Assembly (NCBI GenBank): GCA_020854775.1
Contig: JAHKLZ010000019.1
Span: 1 to 63,701, forward strand
Length of the DNA stretch: 63,701 nucleotides
Direction: 5' to 3'
From: Candidatus Woesearchaeota archaeon
Lineage (GTDB): Archaea; Nanobdellota; Nanobdellia; Woesearchaeales; 21-14-0-10-32-9
The position numbers were made by a program, and so were the translations under genes. Shown one piece after another: positions 25,101 through 32,647 of the stretch; the stretch's first letter is position 1, and every line of letters starts with the position of its first letter. The notes below the pieces were generated by a model, which saw only the letters and a list, made by a program, of their open reading frames with translations, did not search any database and was not told where the DNA came from.

Positions 25101-26457
25101 TTGTTCTTGTGAATACTGCTCCGTACAACGTGATGTAGGGTACTGTGAAGTCATATATTTGTTCTCTTTCAGGTGTTCTTCCTACTAGGGGTAGTACTTG
25201 TATTTTTCCTTCTGCTAAATCTTGTTTTATTTCGTTCCATGGTCCTGCGTAGAAACTTACTTCTAATCCTAAAGAATTCATGGTTGCTTTTAGCAGTTCC
25301 ACAGAAAATCCTGTGATTGAGCCATCTTCATTAATAACTGAGAAAGGGGGATAATCATATTCTGTTGCTGATTTTATTATTTTTTGTTTATGTGTTTCTT
25401 GTTCTTCATCTAAGTATATTGTTACTGAGACTGCTAATCCTGCGTCGTCAACTGTTTTTGTTTGTATGATTTTATTATACATGTACTTTGAACGTTTTTC
25501 TCCGTTTGGTTCTATCCATTCATAGTATCCTTTAGCGTCTCGTTTTCCGCTTATTGTATGTTTGGCTATTTCCCAGAATCCAGGAGATGTTTCTTTTAAT
25601 ACATTATAATCTATTCCTTCATATTCAGGGTTATGGTGAAAAATGTTTATCATTGTGTCGTAATCGTAGAGTACTGTGTATCCTTCACCTATTGTTTTTT
25701 GTACGGCTATTTCTCTGAATTTTTCATCTTTTTTTAGTTCTTCTAACGTTTTAGTATTAGTTTCTAAGTACATTTCTATTTGTTTTGTTACTTCGTCTAC
25801 TTTTTGTTCTAACACATTTTTTATTCTATTAGAAAAATCATTTATTGAGTAGTGTTCAACGTATTTTGTTCCTGTTTCTTCATCAACATAATTTGTTACA
25901 ACTATTAACAATTTTTTTCCGTCTTTGGTTTGTTGTTGTATGCAAGTCATGTACAAAAATTTATTTGTTAATTTATTGTCTTCTTCGTACCACTTATAGA
26001 ATCCGTAAACGTCTTTACATGTTCCTAGTACTTCTTGAAACAAAGCCCATATATCTGGGAGATCTTCTTTTAATACAGATAAGTTTTTGTTTATGAGATT
26101 TTTTTGGGGGTGAAAATATATTTGTCCTGTTTCGGCATCTAGCATAGTTGTGTATCCTGTTTCTCCTACTTGTTGTACGGCTATGCTTTGAAATACTTCG
26201 TTTTCTTGTAATTCCTTTATTGTTTCAGGATTATTTTTTAAGTATTCATTTATTTCATAAGCTATGGTTTTGGCTTTAAGTTTTAATTCGAGTTCTTGTA
26301 AATCTTCTATTTCTAGTTCTTGTTCTTCTTGTATTTTGAAAGTCGAAGCAGATATTTTGTTAGAACTTTGTTCTTCTATTAAGATTATAGGTATTAATAT
26401 TATTAAGAAGATTATGCTTAGTGATAACAATCTTTTTTGAGTTTTTTGTTTCATCAT
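22174..26457 (-). CDS. Large multi-sensor histidine kinase (Cache-like, SBP_bac_3, 7TM-like, Cache, HisKA, HATPase)
   Basis: 1427 residues. A TM helix near 10-27 is followed by two related Cache-like units (about 60-200 and 210-355; VGETGYTTMLDAETGQIYFHP in the first). An SBP_bac_3 amino-acid-binding-like domain (about 366-572; EYDYPPFSVINEDGSITGFS) comes next, then a block of 6-8 TM helices (about 589-840). A further extracellular Cache domain spans about 850-1060, followed by a TM helix near 1090-1114 and a coiled coil. The HisKA domain carries the phospho-His in NIVSHELKTPLT (about 1180), and HATPase_c follows (N box NNLLTNAVKF, G1 DTGIGIP, G2 GGTGLGL). It is a complete kinase predicted to sense small molecules at three extracellular modules and to signal to the response regulator downstream. 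Confidence 0.93.
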   Translation of the reverse strand: MMKQKTQKRLLSLSIIFLIILIPIILIEEQSSNKISASTFKIQEEQELEIEDLQELELKLKAKTIAYEINEYLKNNPETIKELQENEVFQSIAVQQVGETGYTTMLDAETGQIYFHPQKNLINKNLSVLKEDLPDIWALFQEVLGTCKDVYGFYKWYEEDNKLTNKFLYMTCIQQQTKDGKKLLIVVTNYVDEETGTKYVEHYSINDFSNRIKNVLEQKVDEVTKQIEMYLETNTKTLEELKKDEKFREIAVQKTIGEGYTVLYDYDTMINIFHHNPEYEGIDYNVLKETSPGFWEIAKHTISGKRDAKGYYEWIEPNGEKRSKYMYNKIIQTKTVDDAGLAVSVTIYLDEEQETHKQKIIKSATEYDYPPFSVINEDGSITGFSVELLKATMNSLGLEVSFYAGPWNEIKQDLAEGKIQVLPLVGRTPEREQIYDFTVPYITLYGAVFTRTNQKINNLEDLKNKEVLVMCKDNAEEYAKREKISNKITCTETFAEAFQLLNQGKHDAIIIQELVGQQLLKELEIENIEKAFTLYDFRQDFTFAVQKGNRELLFLLNEGLSKIISDGTYQTIKKEWIPTTETKEQKTKFISITYQDIIYILILIIVIFSQYIFLTSKPIKKDKEYTKKYLTYYITSFILFIFLLMEIFYSPTFLIKPLFLARLLHVLSLTLLLTLIFLLFKVLRIAINKYFKKALYLIHVTAITIILFSNKYISDVIVHKHNIQEITGTLYPLLIIVLTTYISTMIYLMLKQRIKITKQEKNMLINLLTIIITIIIINGTIYSFNLIDFPLLIFSLIILNYSLWLILISLKIMMFKQKSTIIIGVLFFLIISVLFIYSSWQSTENIKDLTIENKIEFNNILLEKNVKIIKQQLEYLIIDLEVVSAIITNEEPGSEQTQNILYFSHQRNKEISYASYRINKTGHIVNMYPLDKGSIGADISYQEHMKEIKNTLEPVLSDSFEAVEGFQGITLHAPVIRNGEYDGTIAYLINLDKISELFLEGTEKLYEELYLVDSNNVIIYSNQKEEIGKNIQDILVYKQTYEQLQNSLDNVKTEESITIIKEFNIKNKDWKFINIEHKETTLNDINKYMNFQKIFAIISILLILILGIILNIFLTRHLRKEIIENTKELSNKVEKEEKTKKAILHILTDFKKLNKDLENANEELKELDKSKTEFLNIVSHELKTPLTAMNAHLEVISDYNSSLNEQELKSLDAIKRNSDQLKILINNLLEISRMESGKFELTTSPILLKELIINTTKELEILVKQKDLKLKLELGYEGIIDVDDTRLNQILNNLLTNAVKFTEKGTITIRTKKQDKNVEISVEDTGIGIPKDKINNLFQKFYQVDASISRRYGGTGLGLAITKKIIEAHGGTIRVESTYGKGTKFIFTLPIKTTIKKTETTKENLPDPFEKFDDRIKKMIKKNKKNT

Positions 26458-26459
26458 TT

Positions 26460-28700
26460 TTATTTTTTTAATTGTTTTTTTAGTTCTTTGTTTTCTTTTT
26501 CTAGTTCTATCATTTTTAATTCTCTGTCAACAGTAGCGTCTTTAAAATCTTCTAATTCTTTTATGTGTTTTTTTAGTTCGTATTCGTATTCTTTTAAGTT
26601 GGTGATGTCGTATTTCATAGCTATGTAATTTATTATGTTTTTTTCTTCATCGAATAAAGGAGTTATTGTTACCCTTTCAATGTATTCTTCTCCGTTTTTT
26701 CTTTTATTAGTTATTTCTCCTTGCCATATTTTTCCTTCAGATATTGTTCGCCACATTTCTTCGTAGAATTCTTTTGATTGTTTGCCTGATTTGAGTATTT
26801 TAGGATTTTTTCCTAGCACTTCTTTAAGGGCGTATCCTGTAATTTTTTCGAAATAAGGATTTACGTATTCTATGCTTCCATTCACTTTAGTTATAACTAT
26901 GCTTTCTGAAGCTTTTTCTACCATGCTCAAGAATTTTCTTTGTAAATAAATCATGTCTTTTTTTATTTTTTTATCTTGTTCAAGATTCTTTACGAATATT
27001 ATTCCTTTCCACTTCTTTGGATTTTTTTCTAGTATTCCGCAACTTATTTCTGAAAGAAATGTAGTTTTATTTTTTGTTATGAATTCTAGTTGTTGTTTTT
27101 CTGCTTCTGTTTCTAAACAAGTTTTTCTTAAGAATTTGTAAAATGTTTTTTTGTTTTTTAAATTCAGTATTTTTGTTAAGAATATGTTTTTTTCTTTTAA
27201 TTCATTTTCTTCGTATTTTAACCATTTTATTAGTCTGTTGTTTAATTCTAGGATTTTTCCTTTTCCATTTATGAGAATTATTCCTTCAGGGGAATTGTTA
27301 AAAATGTTTTCGAATTTTTTTTCGCTTGCTTCTAATGATTCTTCTGTTATTTTTTTCTCTATTAAATTAGATAAGAACTCAGTTATTAGTTTCAGTATGA
27401 ATATTTGTTCTTTTGTGAATTCATGTTTTTTATTAACTGAGTCTAGTCCTAGGAATCCGTATATTTCTTCATATTTGTTTATTATTGGAACGCATATTAA
27501 TGATTTTATTTGTTGTTTTTTGAATATTTTTTTTTCTTTTCTTGCTTGCAGAGGTAATTTGTCAACATCTTTTATGTTTGTTGGTTGTTTTGTTTTTATT
27601 TTTTTGAGCCACCAGGGCATGGTGCTTGTTTTTATATTTTGTAATTTGTTTATTTGTGGTTTTGTTTGTTTATTGTACCATTCGTGAGTATTTGTCATAT
27701 AAGTCATGTCTTTGTTGAATCTGAAAATGTAGCTTCTGTCCATGTTTAGGCTTTTTCCTAGATTTGTTAATGTTGTGTTTATTGTTTTATCAAAATCTTT
27801 TAGTGTTGTTTTTACGTACTTAGAAGTTATGTTAATAGCTGTTTTTTGTAGTTCTATTTGTTTTTTCTTTTCTTCTTCGCTTTTTTTTAGTTGTTCTTGT
27901 GTTTTGTGTTTTTCTGTTTCATCTATTATTGTGCATATCATTCCGTCATATTTTTTGTTTTTTGTTTTTGGTATTAGCCATCCTGTTTGGTAAGTTTCTT
28001 TTTTTGGGGTTATAACAAGCGCTTCATAGTATTGTGGTTTTAGTGTTTTTTTTGCTTTTTTGTAGTAGGGTAAGAATTCTTTTGTTGTTTTTTCAGGAAA
28101 ATCTTTTATTATATGTAGTCCTATTGCTTTTGTTGTTGTTACATCGCTTATTTTTTCCATTCCTTCGCTAAAAAAAATTATTTTGTCTTCTTTATTTGTT
28201 ACCCATATTCCTTCTTTTAGTGTGGAAATTGTTTCTTCGTAGAATTGTTTTGTTTTCTCAAGTTCTTGTTTTGTTTTTTCTTGTTCTGTTATGTCTTGAT
28301 TTACTACTATCGCGCCTAATAATTTTTTTTTATTCATTATTGGTGCTGTGTAATTTGATATTATTTTAGTTTTACCATCGAACGCGTCTATTTCTATTAA
28401 TTCGTTTGTGATTGTTTTTTTTTGTGTTATTGTTTTGTATAATGCCCATTCTTTTGGTTTTATTTCTTTTCCTGTGGGGTGATGTCTTGCTTTGAAAACT
28501 CCGTATTCTGATGGTGGAACTTTTGGTTCGGCTCCCCATATTTTTATGCCTGCAGGATTTCCTTTTATTAGTTTTCCTTTTTCGTCTGCGTACCACAAAC
28601 CCAGAGGTATTATTTCGAATATTTTGTTTAGCGTTTTATCTGTTAATTCATAACTTTTTAGTTTCTCATCTTCATTCAGGTTTTTTTTGGTTTTTTTCAT
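26460..28700 (-). CDS. Multi-PAS/GAF sensor protein without kinase domain
   Basis: 746 residues, soluble. The order is PAS (about 22-135; LGLWYADEKGKLIKGN), PAS (about 150-265; GIWVTNKEDKIIFFSEG), GAF (about 285-450; SYIFRFNKDM, KSLICVPIINKYEEIYGFLG), PAS (about 465-585; EGIILINGKGKILELNN) and PAS plus PAC (about 590-705; GSIEYVNPYFEKITGYALKE, then TPLFDEEKNIINYIAMKYDIT). It ends in a coiled coil with RELKMIELEKEN, a segment that normally precedes HisKA in archaeal kinases, but no kinase follows. The stop is two bases from the start of the giant kinase gene, so it may act as a separate input subunit of that kinase. Confidence 0.9.
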   Translation of the reverse strand: MKKTKKNLNEDEKLKSYELTDKTLNKIFEIIPLGLWYADEKGKLIKGNPAGIKIWGAEPKVPPSEYGVFKARHHPTGKEIKPKEWALYKTITQKKTITNELIEIDAFDGKTKIISNYTAPIMNKKKLLGAIVVNQDITEQEKTKQELEKTKQFYEETISTLKEGIWVTNKEDKIIFFSEGMEKISDVTTTKAIGLHIIKDFPEKTTKEFLPYYKKAKKTLKPQYYEALVITPKKETYQTGWLIPKTKNKKYDGMICTIIDETEKHKTQEQLKKSEEEKKKQIELQKTAINITSKYVKTTLKDFDKTINTTLTNLGKSLNMDRSYIFRFNKDMTYMTNTHEWYNKQTKPQINKLQNIKTSTMPWWLKKIKTKQPTNIKDVDKLPLQARKEKKIFKKQQIKSLICVPIINKYEEIYGFLGLDSVNKKHEFTKEQIFILKLITEFLSNLIEKKITEESLEASEKKFENIFNNSPEGIILINGKGKILELNNRLIKWLKYEENELKEKNIFLTKILNLKNKKTFYKFLRKTCLETEAEKQQLEFITKNKTTFLSEISCGILEKNPKKWKGIIFVKNLEQDKKIKKDMIYLQRKFLSMVEKASESIVITKVNGSIEYVNPYFEKITGYALKEVLGKNPKILKSGKQSKEFYEEMWRTISEGKIWQGEITNKRKNGEEYIERVTITPLFDEEKNIINYIAMKYDITNLKEYEYELKKHIKELEDFKDATVDRELKMIELEKENKELKKQLKK

Positions 28701-28707
28701 TTTTTTA

Positions 28708-29694
28708 CTACGGCTTTTTTTGTGGTAAATTTATGTATCTAAAGAAATTTAGTAATATTAAGGTAATGGTTATTGTAAGTGCTAAGAATATATTTAGTAG
28801 TATAGTTCTTGTTTTATTATTTATTAATTTATTATCTTGTTCTACGACGAATTCTATTTTTGCTTGTGCGGGTTCTGTTTGTCCTTCATATTCTAAGTTA
28901 ACAAAAACTGTGTAAGTTCCTGGTTCTAAGTGTTCTGTGTTTATGCTTTTTAAGAATTCGCTTTGGGTTTCTATCATTAATGATTCTTTTTCTTCATAAA
29001 TGATGTAGTTCTGAGAATTTTTTATTGTGTATTCAACTCTTGCTTCTACTTGTCCTGGTAATCCTAGGTTTATTAATCCAAGTATTAAATCTAAGTTTTT
29101 ACCTTGTTTTACTAATTTATTTACTGATTCTAAGTATATATCAAACAATACTGGTTTTATTTCTGTTTCGTTTGTTTTGTTTGTTTCTTCAATGATTTCT
29201 TCTTCAATGATTTGAGTTTCTTCAATTTGTCTGTTTATTCCTCTTGAAACTGATACGGCTGATCCGCTACTCGTAGGTGTTATTGTGCAAGATTCTGCTT
29301 CTGAAGGTCTTGGTCCGGCTTCACAGCTTGGTTCTTTTTTTTCACAACTTCTTGTTTTTAATCCTCCTTCGCATGAGCTCCAAGAAGTACATTGCCAATC
29401 AGTTAAACAAATGGTTTCTTCAATTTCTTCATTAATGATGTATTTGTATACTTTATTATTTCTAGTAGTTGTATCAGGAAGTGTTCCTCCTGCTAAATAA
29501 ATTGTTCCATTAACAGAAGTTACGCTTACTTCACCCATGCGTTGAGGTAGTATGCTGTTTATTGTCCAGGAATCTTTGTTAATATTGTATTTGAATACAT
29601 AATTAACGATTTCCCAGTCTTCATCCCAGCCTCCTAGTGTGAATACGTTGTTATTCGCGCTTGTTACTCCGTGATACGCTAAGCCTCGTGGCAT
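28708..29694 (-). CDS. C-terminal part of a frameshifted surface Kelch protein
   Basis: 328 residues from the first ATG, but the frame is open further upstream to 29943. There it encodes more Kelch repeats (IYDIETDSWSKGADLP, NSIYIVGGVNYNEG) that continue the protein at 29937-31724. This part has the last Kelch blades, a thrombospondin-type-1-like Cys segment (TDWQCTSWSSCEGGLKTRSC), a Thr/Ser/Glu linker, and an Ig-like domain. It ends in one membrane helix with a short basic tail. I read the two pieces as one gene, 28708-31724, split by one missing G in a G7 run. The Ig-plus-TM end resembles the protein at 20724-21248. Confidence 0.75.
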   Translation of the reverse strand: MPRGLAYHGVTSANNNVFTLGGWDEDWEIVNYVFKYNINKDSWTINSILPQRMGEVSVTSVNGTIYLAGGTLPDTTTRNNKVYKYIINEEIEETICLTDWQCTSWSSCEGGLKTRSCEKKEPSCEAGPRPSEAESCTITPTSSGSAVSVSRGINRQIEETQIIEEEIIEETNKTNETEIKPVLFDIYLESVNKLVKQGKNLDLILGLINLGLPGQVEARVEYTIKNSQNYIIYEEKESLMIETQSEFLKSINTEHLEPGTYTVFVNLEYEGQTEPAQAKIEFVVEQDNKLINNKTRTILLNIFLALTITITLILLNFFRYINLPQKKP

Positions 29695-29936
29695 GTCAGG
29701 ACCTTGTTTCCAAGAATTATTTTCTATGTTGTATATGAATAATGTTGATTCGGGTAATCCATCACCTTCGTTGTAATTAACACCTCCTACTATGTATATG
29801 CTATTATTTTCTCCGATTACTGCTCCTGCTACTCCGTAGTATCCTTCTCTTGATATGGGTAAGTCTGCGCCTTTACTCCAAGAATCAGTTTCTATGTCGT
29901 ATATGTGTGTGTTGTTTGTTGTTTCATATCCTAAAT

Positions 29937-31724
29937 CTACACTTCCCCCCCTATCAAATATATTTTTCCATTTATTGCTACCATTCCATAATCAAATATG
30001 TCATTTGGTGCGTTTTTTCCATAAGTCCAAGAATCATTTTCTATATCATATATTTGCATGATTGATGAGCTTACTGAAGGTCCTATGTATATTTTGTTAT
30101 CGTAATGTGCTATTCCTGATCCGCTTGCAGGTTCTAACATGTTACTTCTTTGGCTCCAAATCTTTGTTTCTAAGTCATATACCCAATTATTATTCGCGTT
30201 TGGAGAAGTTGTTGTGAAACCTCCCATTAAGTATAATTTGTTGTTTGCTTCTGTTAATAGTAACATGCTTGCGCCTTCGCTATAATTTCCAGGAAGATTT
30301 GATTCTTGTATCCACGTTTCGTAATAATCACAACTTCCTGGTTCTGTCGCGTTTTCTTTGTAATTAATCGCGTTTGAATATATACAACCTACTATTGTTT
30401 GTTCTTCTGTTATTTCAAATGTTATTTGTTGTGTTAAATTCATTGTGTCATTTATCACCCAGATATAATTCTTAGGAGTTAAATTATGGATTGTTGTTGT
30501 GTCATTAAAAATTATTATTTCTTGGTTTTCTTCATCATATAAAGTGTAAGGTTTTATTCCTCCTGTCACGTTTATTTGTATAGTTCCATTCTCTCGCTTG
30601 ACTGTGTAATTTTCGTAGTAAGTAGCATTAACAGTTTTGTATGTTATGTTTAAAGAATAAATACAAGTTTCATCATCTTCATTAGCACTAGGATCATAAT
30701 TATCTGCATTAATATCTGTGCAACCATATATGATGGGTTCTTCTGCGTAACTATAATTAGACCATCCAAGAACATCGAAACTAATATGATCAGAACCATA
30801 AGTAATATTTTCACACTTATCTACATCACATAGTTCTCCGTTTCTATAAATAACATAATTATTAGGTTCAATAACGTTCGTGAAATTTATTTTTGCAGAT
30901 TGATTTTCAAATTTGGCAGTATTTCCATATACCCAAGTAGTTCCAACTAAGAAATCTGTTTCTTCTATTGTGTTGTTTAACCTATCATTAATCTTAATTT
31001 TCACGTGTGTATCCTCGAATACGAAAGAACAAGTGCCCCATTGAGGTTGTAATTGATTTTGATTTTCAAAACCACTATTCAAATCAAAATTAGTAGGTTT
31101 GCTTATTATGTTCGTAGCACACCAATCACTAATGTCTTGATTAAAATTATCAGCACCATCAAACATGCTGTGCATGTCGGTGACGCTGCTTGTGTCCCAT
31201 TTACTGATGTCTTGATTAAAATATGAGGCATAAGTAAACATCCAGCTCATGTCGGTGACGCTGCTTGTGTCCCATTTACTGATGTCTTGATTAAAATGTG
31301 TGCCTCCAAACATGCTGTGCATGTCGGTGACGCTGCTTGTGTCCCATTTACTGATGTCTTGATTAAAACCACTGCCTTCAGCGAACATCCAGCTCATATT
31401 GGTGACGCTGCTTGTGTCCCATTTACTGATGTCTTGATTAAAAGAAGCTCCTTCAAATAAATAACTCATATCAGTAACGTGACTAGTACAAATAGTGGTA
31501 TAATTATCAGAATTAACATCCATGGCTCTTAACATAGTATTATCAACAACGGTGTAAGTAATATCGTTGATTATTCTTGTTTCTCCTATGTTTGCTTCAA
31601 GACAAAAAATAGTTCCGTTTTCTTCGTTTATAGAATAAGCTGCGCTTAATGTAGTAATTAGACTCATAGTTAATATTATTATAAGCGTTGTTAATATTAC
31701 CTTATTATTTTTTTGCATGTTCAT
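29937..31724 (-). CDS. N-terminal part of a frameshifted surface protein (DUF285 repeats plus Kelch)
   Basis: 595 residues. A signal peptide ([20 protein letters not shown]) is followed by a CxNGTIFC-like segment and then five near-identical DUF285/BspA-type repeats ([16 protein letters not shown] unit). Next come Asn-rich linkers with many N-glycosylation sequons, a [22 protein letters not shown] calcium-binding-like motif written here as [17 protein letters not shown], and the first Kelch blades ([17 protein letters not shown]). It stops abruptly after IGGEV because the G7 run at 29945-29951 shifts the frame. A large exported, glycosylated surface or adhesion protein is likely. It heads the sensory operon. 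Confidence 0.78.
   Translation of the reverse strand: MNMQKNNKVILTTLIIILTMSLITTLSAAYSINEENGTIFCLEANIGETRIINDITYTVVDNTMLRAMDVNSDNYTTICTSHVTDMSYLFEGASFNQDISKWDTSSVTNMSWMFAEGSGFNQDISKWDTSSVTDMHSMFGGTHFNQDISKWDTSSVTDMSWMFTYASYFNQDISKWDTSSVTDMHSMFDGADNFNQDISDWCATNIISKPTNFDLNSGFENQNQLQPQWGTCSFVFEDTHVKIKINDRLNNTIEETDFLVGTTWVYGNTAKFENQSAKINFTNVIEPNNYVIYRNGELCDVDKCENITYGSDHISFDVLGWSNYSYAEEPIIYGCTDINADNYDPSANEDDETCIYSLNITYKTVNATYYENYTVKRENGTIQINVTGGIKPYTLYDEENQEIIIFNDTTTIHNLTPKNYIWVINDTMNLTQQITFEITEEQTIVGCIYSNAINYKENATEPGSCDYYETWIQESNLPGNYSEGASMLLLTEANNKLYLMGGFTTTSPNANNNWVYDLETKIWSQRSNMLEPASGSGIAHYDNKIYIGPSVSSSIMQIYDIENDSWTYGKNAPNDIFDYGMVAINGKIYLIGGEV
29945..29951 (-). other. G7 homopolymer frameshift site
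   Basis: On the minus strand GATAGGGGGGGAAGTG reads IGGEV-stop. One extra G gives [13 protein letters not shown] and stays open through further Kelch repeats to 28708. I translated every codon from 29943 to 29692 in the shifted frame and found no stop. Confidence 0.85.
31133..31470 (-). repeat. Tandem 72-75-bp DNA repeats encoding DUF285 units
   Basis: Four copies of a unit beginning GTGACGCTGCTTGTGTCCC on the + strand start at 31180, 31255, 31327 and 31402 (steps 75, 72, 75). About 42 bases per unit are identical or nearly so at the DNA level, which points to recent duplication or gene conversion, not ancient protein repeats. Confidence 0.85.
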
Positions 31725-31769
31725 TTTTTGTTTCGGTTCTAATTTTTTTGTTGAGTTAATTCTTCTTTG

Positions 31770-31973
31770 TTATTTTTTTAAGGTGTATATTTTTGCCATG
31801 CCTACTTTTCTCATGTTTACTTTTCTCGCGCCTTCTAGTTTAGCCAAGTTTAATCTGGTTATGAATCTGTTTTTCTTCATGTGTTCAGATAACTCTGTTA
31901 TTGTTAATCCGTTCTTGTTTTTTTTAAGAATGGTCACGATGTTGTTAACAATATTGTTGTCATTGTCGTTCAT
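31770..31973 (-). CDS. Small winged-helix DNA-binding protein
   Basis: 67 residues. A single HTH/winged helix: IVTILKKNKNGLTITELSEHM, then recognition helix KNRFITRLNLAKLEGA, then the wing VNMRKVGMAKIYTL. This pattern is common in archaeal one-domain regulators encoded beside sensor kinases. It lies 45 bases upstream of the surface-protein gene on the same strand, so it is probably in the same transcript and may be the transcriptional output of the sensory cluster. Start ATG 31973. Confidence 0.75.
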   Translation of the reverse strand: MNDNDNNIVNNIVTILKKNKNGLTITELSEHMKKNRFITRLNLAKLEGARKVNMRKVGMAKIYTLKK

Positions 31974-32125
31974 TACTTTGTTCTATTCTTTTTTGTTATT
32001 ATAAACATTCTCGTTAATTTTTACTTCTTTTTCGAATATTTAGTTGAATTTTTAAACGGTAAATTTATAAACAAAAAAACTTGAGATAGTTTAATAATTA
32101 AATAAAAACAAAAGGGATGTGCGTT

Positions 32126-32647
32126 ATGTGGCTTACTAAAAATGAAAAAGCAGTTCTAAATTTACTTTTAGATGATGCTAACATCTCAGACATTTTTATA
32201 GCTGAGAAACTTAAGATTTCTAGTCAAGCAGTAGGACGTATAAAAAAGCGCCTCGAAAAAGACATAATAAGAGGCTACACAATTAATTTAAATTCTAAAC
32301 TTTTAGGGGTTAACATCGTCGCGTTATTTAAAATTTCGTTTAATCAATCAATTGAAAACTTCGATGTTTCTTCATTGGAAAAAAAACTTAAAGAACTGCC
32401 TGAGGTAACTATGATGTTTAAAACATTATCTGGTAGTCATGACTATATTTTTCTTGCATCTTTTTCTAACCTGGATGACTTGGAGAAATTTGTAACTGAG
32501 AAACGTAATGGTAAGCCTTTTGATTCTTTTTTTATTATTAAAGAATTAATCGCGTTACCTAATAGTTGTGTTTTGAAAAAGTCTGAGAAAAATCTTCTTA
32601 AGAAGATGATTGATGATTGCAGAACTAAATCCGCGGATTTTAAATAA
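32126..32647 (+). CDS. Lrp/AsnC family transcriptional regulator
   Basis: About 173 residues. The HTH spans residues 1-50 (KNEKAVLNLLLDDANISDIF, KISSQAVGRIKKRLEKD) and joins through GYTINLNSKLLG, a typical Lrp linker, to a RAM-like ligand domain (VNIVALFKISF, TMMFKTLSGSHDYIFLASF). An in-frame ATG nine bases upstream is a possible start; I prefer the second because the upstream one directly abuts the GGG that could serve as ribosome site. A TATA box AAATTTATAAACA lies near 32057-32068. The stop abuts the stop of the convergent fusion gene at 32648. Confidence 0.85.
   Translation: MWLTKNEKAVLNLLLDDANISDIFIAEKLKISSQAVGRIKKRLEKDIIRGYTINLNSKLLGVNIVALFKISFNQSIENFDVSSLEKKLKELPEVTMMFKTLSGSHDYIFLASFSNLDDLEKFVTEKRNGKPFDSFFIIKELIALPNSCVLKKSEKNLLKKMIDDCRTKSADFK

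Noticed and set aside
22178-28915. Many + strand open frames rich in Leu, Phe and Cys across the sensor genes
   Set aside because: Antisense shadows of AT-rich coding sequence with no motifs; the minus-strand frames carry complete domains.
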